NCBI RefSeq assembly: GCF_900111095.1
Contig: NZ_FOGB01000005.1
Span: 222,561-286,560, forward strand
Length of the DNA stretch: 64,000 nt
Source of the DNA: Amphritea atlantica
Lineage (GTDB): Bacteria > Pseudomonadota > Gammaproteobacteria > Pseudomonadales > Balneatricaceae
Reading direction: 5' to 3'
A model generated the notes under the pieces. The model ran no database searches and had not been told where the DNA came from. It saw only the letters and a list, made by a program, of their open reading frames with translations. The position numbers and the translations under genes were made by a program. Shown here one piece after another: positions 37,344 to 46,001 of the stretch. How positions within the stretch are numbered: the stretch's first letter is position 1; every line of letters starts with the position of its first letter.

Positions 37344-38120
37344 ATGCAGACCAGCTCAGTTACCCCATTTCCAGTGACGGCTCAACACGCCGCACAGCCA
37401 GCCAGCTCCCCCTTCAGTCTGGTTCAGACCGACCTGTCTGGTGGCTTTGATAAAGTTATCAGCGATGCAATGCAGCGCGGTGCCAGCGATGATTTTGTCA
37501 GTCGTCTGTTTAAAAACCAGGAACGTTTTATACAACTGGCAGAGATGGCATCGCAACAGCAACCTATCAATAGTAAAACATTTCTGAAGAACCTCAGTTA
37601 TGAGGACCGGGAAGTACTCAGAGAGGTGCATAGCCTGGCTGACTTTATTGATGACAGCAAGATCGATCAAATGAGCAGCGAAGGGGCAAATAATCTTCTG
37701 CGCCTGCCCCACACAGGACTGGATTCGGACAACGATGGTTTTACCGATATCGGGATTGGTAAAACCTTTATGTTCCCCAACTCCAATACGCCACCTGAGG
37801 TCGCTGAAGCCTGGCATAACACCACTGACGGAATGAGTTTTAAGGACAAGATGATGGCAGAGGGCCATCTGATGAGTTCGCTGATCATGGCGAATATTGA
37901 GGTGGATGAAAATGGCCGGTTTGTAGCCCGTCATGAACCAGGCGAACCCGGCTATGTTAATCCATTAGCCTCTGCGGATTTTTCCTATAAGCAGTGGTCG
38001 ACCGACTGGCTGCGCTATCTGGAAGATTTCAAACTACAGATGAGTAGTGACCAGTATAACCGTGACAAACGATTCTTTGAGGGGTTTCTGCAGAATTTGC
38101 AGCAAACCGGGGCGGTTTAA
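37344..38120 (+). CDS. Uncharacterised protein with a calcium-binding loop
   Basis: I do not recognise this 258-residue protein. It has no signal peptide or membrane segment. Residues 127-140 hold an Asp-rich loop (DSDNDGFTDIGIG), like thrombospondin type 3 or dockerin-type calcium loops. The N-terminus is polar and Gln/Ser/Pro-rich; the remainder is mixed helical with many charged residues and a C-terminal helix (WLRYLEDFKLQMSSDQYN). GGGAG precedes the ATG at 37344; the longer frame from 37272 has no ribosome-binding site. It is monocistronic, with its own terminator. Confidence 0.75.
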   Translation: MQTSSVTPFPVTAQHAAQPASSPFSLVQTDLSGGFDKVISDAMQRGASDDFVSRLFKNQERFIQLAEMASQQQPINSKTFLKNLSYEDREVLREVHSLADFIDDSKIDQMSSEGANNLLRLPHTGLDSDNDGFTDIGIGKTFMFPNSNTPPEVAEAWHNTTDGMSFKDKMMAEGHLMSSLIMANIEVDENGRFVARHEPGEPGYVNPLASADFSYKQWSTDWLRYLEDFKLQMSSDQYNRDKRFFEGFLQNLQQTGAV

Positions 38121-38152
38121 CGGAAACGATTAAGAATGTTCGGATAACACAG

Positions 38153-38180
38153 AAAAGGGGTATCCTCAGATACCCCTTTT
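38153..38180 (+). terminator. Intrinsic terminator after the calcium-loop protein gene
   Basis: AAAAGGGGTATC (38153-38164) and its exact complement (38169-38180) form a 12-bp stem with a CTCA loop. Confidence 0.88.
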
Positions 38181-38197
38181 CGCTTAGCCGCAGCCAT

Positions 38198-38288
38198 TCA
38201 GATCTCTGCATTCGCCTCGGGAGACTCGGACAAAATCTGACCGCCATCAACAATGATCTGCTGACCGGAAGCCAGAACCCGGGTATGG
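38198..38288 (-). pseudogene. Remnant of an SDR gene (C-terminal end only)
   Basis: On the minus strand the frame ending at the stop 38198-38200 reads VLASGQQIIVDGG followed by QILSESPEANAEI. This is the characteristic C-terminus of short-chain dehydrogenases, whose last strand contains VDGG. An in-frame stop and frame disruption lie directly upstream, and no start or Rossmann motif is present. It appears to be what remains after deletion of an SDR gene. Confidence 0.5.
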
Positions 38289-38340
38289 CAACAGCTCTGT
38301 TTGAGCCCCCCTTACAATCCGGTTTAACTCCTCAGTAAGA

Positions 38341-38952
38341 CTATGGATTGCGCTGCTGCATCTGATGCTGACTAAACTCGTCGGCATCCAGCATCTGATC
38401 ATGATTGCTATCCATCTCCTCAAATGATTTCATATTGGCGAGATTGCGCATGGGATACCCCGCCTGAGCCCGCTCAGTGATGCGCGCATTCCGGAAGGTA
38501 TTCATCTCCTCCTGGCTGATGAAACCATCACCGTTCTGATCAACATCACTGAAGGATGGCTGATTGCGGCCAGCGCCCATCATGCCGTTTTTGCCGGTAC
38601 CCATCGGTTGGTTCTGGCCCTTCAGGTTTCGCTGAGCGGTCTGCCCCGCCTGCAGTTCAGCGGCGCTGATCTGACCATCGCCATCCCTGTCAAAATCCCG
38701 GAACATCGGTGCATTCGCCATCCCCCGCATCGGAGCACCGGCTGCAACATTGCGCTGCCTGCGCTGGTTACGGATATCATCAAACTCTTCCTGACTAATA
38801 ACGCCGTTTCCATCCTGGTCATAAACAGCAAAGGGGATAGGCCCCCGTGCCGGAATATCGGCAGCCTGTGCTGCCAATATCATCATACAACCGGCAAAGA
38901 TCGACAGTAGGGCTGAGATCGGGGATAACCTGACTCTGAGTCGTGTTTTCAT
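38341..38952 (-). CDS. Exported EF-hand calcium-binding protein
   Basis: The 203-residue protein has an N-terminal signal sequence (hydrophobic stretch ISALLSIFAGCMMILAAQAA; a Cys at its core may make it a lipoprotein, but the lipobox is poor). Four EF-hand loops follow: DQDGNGVISQEEF, DRDGDGQISAAEL, DQNGDGFISQEEM and the weaker DSNHDQMLDADEF. Linkers are rich in Gln, Met, Asn and Arg. It probably binds calcium in the periplasm. Its partner is unknown; the two-component genes nearby may be related in function. Confidence 0.88.
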   Translation of the reverse strand: MKTRLRVRLSPISALLSIFAGCMMILAAQAADIPARGPIPFAVYDQDGNGVISQEEFDDIRNQRRQRNVAAGAPMRGMANAPMFRDFDRDGDGQISAAELQAGQTAQRNLKGQNQPMGTGKNGMMGAGRNQPSFSDVDQNGDGFISQEEMNTFRNARITERAQAGYPMRNLANMKSFEEMDSNHDQMLDADEFSQHQMQQRNP

Positions 38953-39186
38953 GATAAGCCTCTACAGTATGAATTATGTTTCAAATAACTGCTCTACGCT
39001 GCATTCTCATACAACGCCGATCAGTTTTTACCACCTCTTTAATCTACTCTCTTTGAGCGACAAACGAACCGCAACAGATCAATAAACAAACAACTAAAAG
39101 GAAGAACAGCATAGCGAGACAGGGCTGACCAGGCGATTATAATATTTACTTCCTGCCGCAGTATAAATTAGCCAATATGGATAAAA
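38953..39186. other. Non-coding region upstream of glnN
   Basis: No gene is seen in this AT-rich stretch, which holds the promoter of the minus-strand EF-hand gene. The right-hand end leads into the candidate sigma-54 promoter described separately. Confidence 0.4.
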
Positions 39187-39203
39187 CTGGTTCGATTATT
39201 GCT
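39187..39203 (+). promoter_or_regulatory. Candidate sigma-54 promoter of glutamine synthetase III
   Basis: CTGGTTCG-ATTA-TTGCT matches the sigma-54 -24/-12 pattern YTGGCACG-N4-TTGCW at 11 of 13 defined positions, with exactly 10 bp between GG and GC. Transcription would begin near 39214, at the base of the hairpin 39213-39236. Nitrogen control through NtrC would suit the gene. Confidence 0.6.
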
Positions 39204-39212
39204 GTAATAAAA

Positions 39213-39236
39213 ACCAATAGCTTGTCAGCTATTGGT
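39213..39236 (+). other. Hairpin at the predicted 5' end of the glnN transcript
   Basis: ACCAATAGC (39213-39221) pairs perfectly with GCTATTGGT (39228-39236) across a 6-nt loop. It lies 67 bp before the start codon, without a T-tract, and coincides with the predicted transcription start, so it may protect the mRNA 5' end. Confidence 0.5.
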
Positions 39237-39303
39237 GACCCGGGTTTCCATGACCGCAGTAACCATAGTCCACCAGAATATTTTGGATATCCAGGGGTAG
39301 TAA

Positions 39304-41457
39304 ATGAGCGGAAATGAATCTCGCGTTAAAGCAGTCCATGAAATCACCAGAGCAAACCCTTTTGCAGCTGAAATGACAGCTCCACTGAAAGAGATCTGGG
39401 CGTGCGATGTATTTGGCTTACAGCAGATGGAAGAATCCCTTTCAAAATCTGCCTTTAAAGCGATTAAGAAAACGGTACAAACCGGTGCCGAGCTGGACCC
39501 TGCCGTTGCTGACGTTGTTGCTGCTGCGATGAAAGACTGGGCGATGTCTAAAGGCGCCAAGTTCTTCTCTCACATCTTCTATCCAATGACCAATGCGACT
39601 GCAGAGAAACACGACGGTTTTGTTGTAACCAACTCAGATGGCGGCGCAATCACCGAATTTACCGGCAGTTTACTGATCAAAGGGGAGCCAGACGGCTCTT
39701 CTTTCCCGAATGGCAGCCTGCGTATGACCAACGCTGCCCGCGGCTATACTGCTTGGGACCCAACCAGCCCTGCCTATATTATGCATACCGCAAACGGCGC
39801 TGTGCTGATGATTCCAAGCGTATTCATGTCATGGACTGGCGAAGCGCTGGATAAGAAAATTCCGCTGCTGCGCGCCAATGCAGCGATGGACAAGGCAGCC
39901 AAAAAAGTCCTAACACTGATGGGCGAAACTGAGATTGCTCCACTGAACTCCAGCTGTGGTGCCGAGCAGGAATATTTCCTGGTCGACGAGCTGTTTGCTA
40001 ACACCCGCCCCGACCTGCTGTTAGCAGGCAGAACACTGTTCGGTGCTCCCCCAGCAAAAGGCCAGCAGTTCGATGATCACTATTTTGGTGCAATCCCAGA
40101 ACGCGTTCAGGTCTTTATGCAGGATTTAGAGGATAAACTCTACCGTTTGGGCATTCCCGCCAAGACTCACCATAACGAAGTTGCGCCCGGCCAGTTTGAG
40201 ATTGCACCCTACTTTGAAGCCGCTAATGTTGCCTCTGACCACCAGCAGCTTCTGATGACTCTTTTGAAAAAAACCGCTAAAGAACATGGCTTTATATGTC
40301 TTCTGCATGAAAAACCTTTCGCTGGTGTGAACGGTTCAGGTAAGCATGTTAACTGGTCTGTTGGTAACGCCACACAGGGTAACCTGCTGGACCCAGGCAG
40401 CACGCCTAATGAGAACCTTAACTTTTTGCTCTTTTGTGGTGCAGTGATTCGCGGTGTGCACAAATTTGGACCACTTCTGCGCGCTGCGATCGCCTCAGCA
40501 GCCAATGATCATCGTTTAGGTGCCAACGAAGCGCCTCCAGCTATCCTGTCTGTCTATCTCGGTAGTCAGTTGGAGAAGGTGTTTGACAATATTAAAACGG
40601 GCGAGCTGCATGTACCGACCACTGGCGGCCAGATGGATCTGGGACTGTCACAGATTCTGAAGTTTGAACGTGATCCGGGTGACCGTAACCGTACTTCACC
40701 TTTCGCCTTTACCGGTAACCGCTTTGAGTTCCGCGCGGTTGGTTCATCTCAGTCGGTTTCTGGCCCGCTGGTCGCCATGAATACTATGCTGGCAGACTCT
40801 CTGGAGTGGATTGCAGAAAAGCTTGAAACCGAACTGAGCAAAACTTCAGACAAAGCGGTGGCGGTTTTTGCTGTTCTGAAAGAGCTGATGGAGTTGCACG
40901 GTAATGTCGTATTCGGTGGTGACGGTTACTCTGCTGAGTGGCACAAAGCAGCAGTAGAAGAGCGTGGTTTGCAAAATATTCCAACCACGGCTGACGCACT
41001 GCCAGCATTTAAGTCACCAGAAGTGATTGAACTGTTCTCCAAAACCGGCGTATTAACACCGGTAGAACTGGCCAGTCGTTTTGAAGTCTATGCTGAGCAG
41101 TATGTGTTGTCGATTGAGGTTGAAGCCAAACTGGTTGCGGAGATGGCCACCACGATGATCTATCCTGCGGCAATCAAATACCTGTCACAGATCGCCTCTA
41201 CCGGTATTCAGCTGGACTACTCACCAGCCGGTGCCGTGGCTGAAACCGCGTCGGCGATGATGGCTTCCGTTGAAAAGCTCAACGCCGCACTGGAGTCAGA
41301 ACACTTTGATAGCACAGAAGCACATATGAGCTTCCTGGCTGACGAAGTCCGTGGTCTGATGGATGAGGTACGTGCAGCAGCTGACAAACTGGAAACGCTG
41401 GTTGCAGATGACCTGTGGCCTCTGCCTAAATACCGTGAGATGCTGTTTATTAAATAA
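39304..41457 (+). CDS. glnN: Glutamine synthetase type III
   Basis: This 717-residue ATP-dependent glutamine synthetase belongs to the dodecameric GSIII class (GlnN), which lacks the adenylylation control of GSI. Active-site blocks are visible: SSCGAEQEYFLVDE near residue 218, HHNEVAPGQFEIAPYFEAAN near 287, GVNGSGKHVNWSV near 341 and GNRFEFRAVGSSQ near 472. AGGGG precedes the ATG. It probably assimilates ammonium under nitrogen limitation, in agreement with the candidate sigma-54 promoter. It has a clear terminator. Confidence 0.97.
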   Translation: MSGNESRVKAVHEITRANPFAAEMTAPLKEIWACDVFGLQQMEESLSKSAFKAIKKTVQTGAELDPAVADVVAAAMKDWAMSKGAKFFSHIFYPMTNATAEKHDGFVVTNSDGGAITEFTGSLLIKGEPDGSSFPNGSLRMTNAARGYTAWDPTSPAYIMHTANGAVLMIPSVFMSWTGEALDKKIPLLRANAAMDKAAKKVLTLMGETEIAPLNSSCGAEQEYFLVDELFANTRPDLLLAGRTLFGAPPAKGQQFDDHYFGAIPERVQVFMQDLEDKLYRLGIPAKTHHNEVAPGQFEIAPYFEAANVASDHQQLLMTLLKKTAKEHGFICLLHEKPFAGVNGSGKHVNWSVGNATQGNLLDPGSTPNENLNFLLFCGAVIRGVHKFGPLLRAAIASAANDHRLGANEAPPAILSVYLGSQLEKVFDNIKTGELHVPTTGGQMDLGLSQILKFERDPGDRNRTSPFAFTGNRFEFRAVGSSQSVSGPLVAMNTMLADSLEWIAEKLETELSKTSDKAVAVFAVLKELMELHGNVVFGGDGYSAEWHKAAVEERGLQNIPTTADALPAFKSPEVIELFSKTGVLTPVELASRFEVYAEQYVLSIEVEAKLVAEMATTMIYPAAIKYLSQIASTGIQLDYSPAGAVAETASAMMASVEKLNAALESEHFDSTEAHMSFLADEVRGLMDEVRAAADKLETLVADDLWPLPKYREMLFIK

Positions 41458-41497
41458 CCGCGTTAAAGATCTCATCGGCCCTTTCGCGGGGCATGAA

Positions 41498-41531
41498 AAA
41501 AGCACTGACCGTAAGGCCAGTGCTTTTTTAT
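41498..41531 (+). terminator. Intrinsic terminator after glnN
   Basis: AAAAAAGCACTG (41498-41509) pairs with CAGTGCTTTTTT (41520-41531). Confidence 0.9.
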
Positions 41532-41617
41532 TTTCAGTTGCAGCCGGTGGTTATCGTACCCGTATTTAATAGCGTTCGAACGGCACGGCATCACGCTCCT
41601 GCCAGGCTGAACACGCT

Positions 41618-42223
41618 CTATCCATAATAGGATTTTATCTTCGGATCGCTGGCCACCCGATTAAGGTGAGCAAGTAGTTCCGGGGCGGTATCTTGTATCA
41701 GTGTTGTGGGGATATGATCCAGCATGCCAGACCCCAGCCACTGAACCATCACAAACACTTTCAGATCAGCGATGGTTAACCGGTTATCGGCAAAGTATTC
41801 CCCGCCCTGTTTTGTAAGGCGCGCAGCCAGCCATTTGAGATAGGTGGTCAACGGTGCCACTAACTGCTCACGCGCGCTTTTCAGCGTTTCTCCGGTCATG
41901 GTCATAGTGGCTGAGAGTTTATGACTGATATCCTCGACCACATCCATCACTTCATCACACAACAGCGCCTGGTAATCATCCTCAGGATAGAGACCCGCCT
42001 GCTTACCAAAATAACGGCATAGCGCATTGGACTGCGTAATCTGCTCGCCATCCAGTTCGACAACCGGAACCTGCCCAAAAGGCGTGCCTTTGCGTATCTC
42101 TGCAAACTCGCTGAACTGAAAGCGATGATCTTCAAAATCCTGCCCAAGGCAGTGCAATGCCAGACGAATGGGCTCTGCCCGTCCGCCATTGATATCAAAA
42201 TAGGTAACCTTAATGTTAGCCAT
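41618..42223 (-). CDS. Glutathione S-transferase (sigma-like)
   Basis: The 201-residue cytosolic protein has a thioredoxin-like N-terminal domain starting VTYFDINGGRAEPIRLAL, with the Tyr in the usual GST catalytic position. The glutathione-binding FGQVPVVELDGEQITQSNAL stretch lies near residue 49, with Gln-Ser as the gamma-glutamyl contact. The helical C-terminal domain has FADNRLTIADLKVFV near 144. It resembles the sigma class or haematopoietic prostaglandin-D-synthase-like GSTs. The substrate is unknown. It is monocistronic. Confidence 0.92.
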   Translation of the reverse strand: MANIKVTYFDINGGRAEPIRLALHCLGQDFEDHRFQFSEFAEIRKGTPFGQVPVVELDGEQITQSNALCRYFGKQAGLYPEDDYQALLCDEVMDVVEDISHKLSATMTMTGETLKSAREQLVAPLTTYLKWLAARLTKQGGEYFADNRLTIADLKVFVMVQWLGSGMLDHIPTTLIQDTAPELLAHLNRVASDPKIKSYYG

Positions 42224-42432
42224 GGATACATTTCCTGCTCTGTAACAAATAGGTAGATGGGATTTAAAACAGCAAGGCCCGACTGTGTTTTATAGTTTAA
42301 CGAAACGCAAACGCAGATGACCTGTTGGTATGACTGGTAAAGGGGTAACAAAGTTCAGGGGCAGACAGGAAATGGAACTCTGCGTGTTACAAATGACACC
42401 GCTACGCTCACCTATTTTAATCGCAGCCCTGT

Positions 42433-43299
42433 TCAGGCTCGCTCATCAAAGATGAACCCCTCGGCAAAGAGTTTCTTAAATACACCGGCATCGATCAACC
42501 GCTGGTTAATTTCGGCAAACTTCTGATTCACCGCCTCAAGCTGCTTATTGAAGTCCTGCAGCGTTTCTGTTCGGGTATCACTCTGCTCCTGCTGATCTTT
42601 AATGCGTTGCTGCAACTCTTCAGTGCGGCGTTCCTGACGCAGTTTCTCGGCCTCCCGAGGGCTGTCACTGCTGTTGTCTGATGGCTGATTCTGCCTGGCC
42701 AGCTCTGCCCGAGCTTCGTTTGCCATCGCCGCCGCCCGGGCTGCAATTGCCCGATCCTGAGGTGAAGGGTCGGCCACCGCCAACGCTGCTCTGAGAATCA
42801 CTTGCGCTTTTTCCAGGGTCGCTTCAGGATCATTCGGCACAGGAGAGGTATCGATGCTAACCTCGCCTCCCACCGCATAGAGGCGGCCGTCAGGCCCCCG
42901 TTGGTACTCAAAGCTTGGCGCACCAGCATACTGACCACCCGCAGCCGCATGGCTCAGTTCATGCTGCCGCACTTCCTGATCACGGGCTGCCAGTTCACGC
43001 AGCAGTTGTTGCTCTTCACTCTTCGAGTCTGTTTGTGATGGGGAGTCGGATTCACCACGGGATTCAGATTTATTGCCCAGTGGCTGTTTCTCTGCGGTTT
43101 CGCGGTCGACGGAGGCACCGGCAGAGGACGGTACTACAGATCGGATGACGGGTGACACAGGTGAGGTTTCGAGGGGTGCGGTGGCAGAGACAGAGGCGGG
43201 TAATAGTGTCCCCGTGGCCGCAGATTGATTCCGGCCAGCACGGCTCTGTGACTGATCTGTATTCAGCGTTAGTGAATTCGCAGTTATCTGTAACTGCAT
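42433..43299 (-). CDS. Putative metalloprotease, SprA-related / CJM1_0395 family
   Basis: This 288-residue protein has a disordered Ser/Pro/Gln-rich N-terminal half, a central HEXXH zinc motif (RQHELSHAAAGGQYAGAP, near residue 114) and a long helical C-terminus rich in Gln, Arg and Glu (coiled coil). It belongs to the SprA-related family, annotated as putative metalloproteases; no substrate is established. The ATG at 43299 is preferred because AGGAGG lies 8 nt upstream; the in-frame GTG at 43308 sits inside that ribosome-binding site. There is no signal peptide. The next gene upstream encodes a small flagellar-like protein. Confidence 0.85.
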   Translation of the reverse strand: MQLQITANSLTLNTDQSQSRAGRNQSAATGTLLPASVSATAPLETSPVSPVIRSVVPSSAGASVDRETAEKQPLGNKSESRGESDSPSQTDSKSEEQQLLRELAARDQEVRQHELSHAAAGGQYAGAPSFEYQRGPDGRLYAVGGEVSIDTSPVPNDPEATLEKAQVILRAALAVADPSPQDRAIAARAAAMANEARAELARQNQPSDNSSDSPREAEKLRQERRTEELQQRIKDQQEQSDTRTETLQDFNKQLEAVNQKFAEINQRLIDAGVFKKLFAEGFIFDERA

Positions 43300-43390
43300 C
43301 ACTCTCACCTCCTGTACTTTATCTCCGACTCCTTACTACTGGAAATATTGCTCTGTTGATAACACGGTGCCCGGCAACGCAATATAGCGG

Positions 43391-43636
43391 TCAGGCACGA
43401 ATATCGATCAGTGTACCCAGGGTCTCATCTACTGACTGCACCACCTTAGTGGAAGCCGCCACGGCATTTTTCTCAACGGCCAGATTTTCCAGAGATTCGT
43501 TGAGATCTTTACCTGTAGCCTCTTCAGGGGTATTGGTTTTTCCCGCACCGGCAATATCAGATGCAGCTTTTTGAACCCCATCTAGCCCCCGGTTTATCCC
43601 CAGAACACCTGTACTCAATGCTGAAGTAACATTCAT
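43391..43636 (-). CDS. Small protein resembling the C-terminal helix of flagellar rod/hook proteins
   Basis: The 81-residue protein ends with a helix (AVAASTKVVQSVDETLGTLIDIRA) like the C-terminal segment by which FlgC, FlgE and FlgG family members pack into the rod or hook. The rest is Ala/Gly-rich and polar, with no signal peptide. It stands 91 bp upstream of the SprA-related gene on the same strand, with no flagellar genes nearby. It may be a real small gene of unknown role. Confidence 0.7.
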   Translation of the reverse strand: MNVTSALSTGVLGINRGLDGVQKAASDIAGAGKTNTPEEATGKDLNESLENLAVEKNAVAASTKVVQSVDETLGTLIDIRA

Positions 43637-43753
43637 AAAACACCCGCTAAATAATTGGCCAGTCTGCTGACGTCCTTTCAGTCAGGCCGACAGATTCTGT
43701 CGTCATAAAATTTCACTTAGCGCTAGTATAAACCAGATTCGGCCATAGTTCAT

Positions 43754-44446
43754 TTATTGATCAGCGAGCAGAGGCGCCAAATCAATATATTTGGCCACAT
43801 TCTGAGCAGTAATGTCCTCAATATGAGGTACTTCGCCCAGGAGGGGAGCGGACAGCATCGATTTCAGTGTTTCCAGATTTTCACTGTAACAGCTCATCTG
43901 CGGCTCTGCCCGGTTGGCAACCCAGCCTGCCAGCCGTAAACCATCTTTGACAATCGCTTCCACCGTTAGCAGGGTATGGCTGATACACCCCAGCTTCATC
44001 CCCACGACCAGAATCACGGGAGTATGCAATAGTTTCGGAACATCAGCGAGCGTCTGGCGGTGATTAAGAGGCACTCGCCAACCACCCGCCCCCTCAATAA
44101 CCATAAAATCAGCAGGCTGCATCATAACACCGCGACACAGCGCCGCAATCCGGTCTGCATCCAGTCGTCGTCCCGCTTGTTGGGCGGCAATATGGGGTGC
44201 TATCGGTGGCTCCAGCGAAATCGGGTTAACCTGTTCATAGCTCAGTTTTATCGACGCGGCCTGCTGCAGTTGCAGGGCATCGCTGTTACGCAACCCGGCT
44301 TCGGTCTGCTCACAACCGGCCGCGATCGGTTTCACCGCAACCGTTGACAGCCCGCGCTGATTAGCCGCTTCCAGCAAGCCGGTTGAGATCAGCGTTTTAC
44401 CTACATCGGTGTCGGTGCCTGCCACAAAAAACGTACGTTTAGCCAT
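43754..44446 (-). CDS. bioD: ATP-dependent dethiobiotin synthetase BioD
   Basis: BioD closes the ureido ring of dethiobiotin from DAPA, CO2 and ATP. The 230-residue protein has the P-loop GTDTDVGKTLISTGLLEA (residues 10-27), the KPIAAGCEQT substrate region and EGAGGWRVPLN near 115. It is the last gene of bioBFHCD and starts 5 nt after bioC. Confidence 0.97.
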   Translation of the reverse strand: MAKRTFFVAGTDTDVGKTLISTGLLEAANQRGLSTVAVKPIAAGCEQTEAGLRNSDALQLQQAASIKLSYEQVNPISLEPPIAPHIAAQQAGRRLDADRIAALCRGVMMQPADFMVIEGAGGWRVPLNHRQTLADVPKLLHTPVILVVGMKLGCISHTLLTVEAIVKDGLRLAGWVANRAEPQMSCYSENLETLKSMLSAPLLGEVPHIEDITAQNVAKYIDLAPLLADQ

Positions 44447-44451
44447 TTCGC

Positions 44452-45237
44452 CTATCCCTTCATAAAATCGCCGTAAAACACCTGATAAGTCGCCGGTAGC
44501 TGACCGTCCGCGCGGCGAAACCGTTCATAAGCCTGCTTAAAAGCCATGATACGTGCCTTTCCTGTCAGACCATTCTGCCGCCCGGCACTGATATTGTGCG
44601 CACCGATCCCTTTCAGCTCAGAGGTTAGTCCCCGCAGCTCGTCATACAGCAATAGCTCCGGTGTCTCCGTGAGACTCAGCTGTTGCAGATAGGGCTCCGC
44701 ACTGCGCTGCAGGTCGGTAAAGCTGATAAACCGGTTAACATGCTGATACTGATCGACCTCAGACCAGGCTTCACGCAACTCAAACAGAGTATCCGGCCCC
44801 AACGTACTGAACAGAAAGTGCCCGCCAGGTTTCAGCACCCGGGCGACCTCACTGAATAAAGCAGGAAGCTCCTCACACCACTGAATCGCCAGAGAGGAAA
44901 AAATCAGCTCAACCGAATTATCCGCTAACGGCAGATTTTCCGCATCACCACAGAGCCACAGGGTATTGGGGGTAACCCGGGTCTGTCGGGCATACTCAAG
45001 CATCCCCTGGGCCAGATCAAGGCAGATCAGTTGCTGCGGCCTGAGCTGTTCTGTCAGCAACGGAGCAAAATAGCCGGTGCCGCACCCCAGATCCATGACG
45101 ACATCCGCTGAGGTTGAGGTCATCTGGTTCAGGAGCCGGTGACCGATCCGACGTTGCAACTGGGCAACACTGTCATAGCTCACCGCCGCCCGGCTGAATG
45201 ATTCAGCAATCTGAGGCTTGAGAAACTGTGCGCTCAT
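44452..45237 (-). CDS. bioC: Malonyl-[acyl-carrier protein] O-methyltransferase BioC
   Basis: BioC methylates malonyl-ACP so that fatty acid synthesis can build the pimelate chain. The 261-residue class I SAM methyltransferase has motif I VVMDLGCGTGYFAPLL near residue 45 and the BioC-specific FSSLAIQWCEELPALFSEV stretch. Its start codon overlaps the bioH stop by 4 nt. Confidence 0.95.
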   Translation of the reverse strand: MSAQFLKPQIAESFSRAAVSYDSVAQLQRRIGHRLLNQMTSTSADVVMDLGCGTGYFAPLLTEQLRPQQLICLDLAQGMLEYARQTRVTPNTLWLCGDAENLPLADNSVELIFSSLAIQWCEELPALFSEVARVLKPGGHFLFSTLGPDTLFELREAWSEVDQYQHVNRFISFTDLQRSAEPYLQQLSLTETPELLLYDELRGLTSELKGIGAHNISAGRQNGLTGKARIMAFKQAYERFRRADGQLPATYQVFYGDFMKG

Positions 45238-46001
45238 ACCAGCAGGGTCCGGATCTTTTCAGCCAGTAACCCGGGCGCGGATAGAAACCCCACATGGGAA
45301 TATCCTGCCAGCACTTCGACTCTGGCCTCCGGTTGCAGTGCACTGACAGCATCGGACATGCTTGCCGGCGCCAGTGTATCCAACTGACATAACAGGTGCA
45401 GTAACGGCAAACGGGGGTTGCGAAACAGATCCCGATAATCGTCCCGCAGCAACGCCAGTGAATCGATCAGCGCCGGGGCTGTCGGTTGCACCTCTGAGAC
45501 GACCTGTTTCAGAACTTTCAGGTCGCTGCGGGCGGTGTTACTGCCCTGCACCTGAAGCATATTAAATCGTTGCAGGGTTTTTGCCGGATTGGCGGCCAGA
45601 TCCTGCTCGAACTGATGATAGGTGGCTTCATCCATGCCAAAGGACCAGTCGTCACGCGCCACAAAACAGGGACTGCTGCCCAGAGTGATAAGCCCACTGA
45701 CCCGCTCAGGATAACGCTGGGCAAACGCCATAGCGATGATCCCCCCTAAAGACCAGCCCAGCCAGTGAGCAGAGTCCGGAGCAACCCCGGCCAGCAGTTC
45801 GGTGACCATATCCAGATGATAGGGCGATGGTGAGCAGCCGTTACTGTATCCCAGTCCCGGCAGGTCAACCAGGGTGATCTGGTAATCTGCTTCAAGCTCC
45901 GGCAGCAAGCTCCGCCAGATACCGCTGTGCATCCCCCAGCCATGCAGCAGCACCAGTGGTTGTCCCTGACGATTGCCATGCTGTTGACAAAAAAGCATCA
46001 C
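45234..46001 (-). CDS. bioH: Pimeloyl-[acyl-carrier protein] methyl ester esterase BioH
   Basis: BioH removes the methyl cap once pimeloyl-ACP is complete. The 255-residue alpha/beta hydrolase has [10 protein letters not shown] near residue 20, nucleophile elbow GWSLGG near 83, Asp in [10 protein letters not shown] and the catalytic His in GYSHVGFLS. It overlaps bioC and bioF by 4 nt each, so translation is coupled. Confidence 0.95.
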   Translation of the reverse strand: MMLFCQQHGNRQGQPLVLLHGWGMHSGIWRSLLPELEADYQITLVDLPGLGYSNGCSPSPYHLDMVTELLAGVAPDSAHWLGWSLGGIIAMAFAQRYPERVSGLITLGSSPCFVARDDWSFGMDEATYHQFEQDLAANPAKTLQRFNMLQVQGSNTARSDLKVLKQVVSEVQPTAPALIDSLALLRDDYRDLFRNPRLPLLHLLCQLDTLAPASMSDAVSALQPEARVEVLAGYSHVGFLSAPGLLAEKIRTLLV

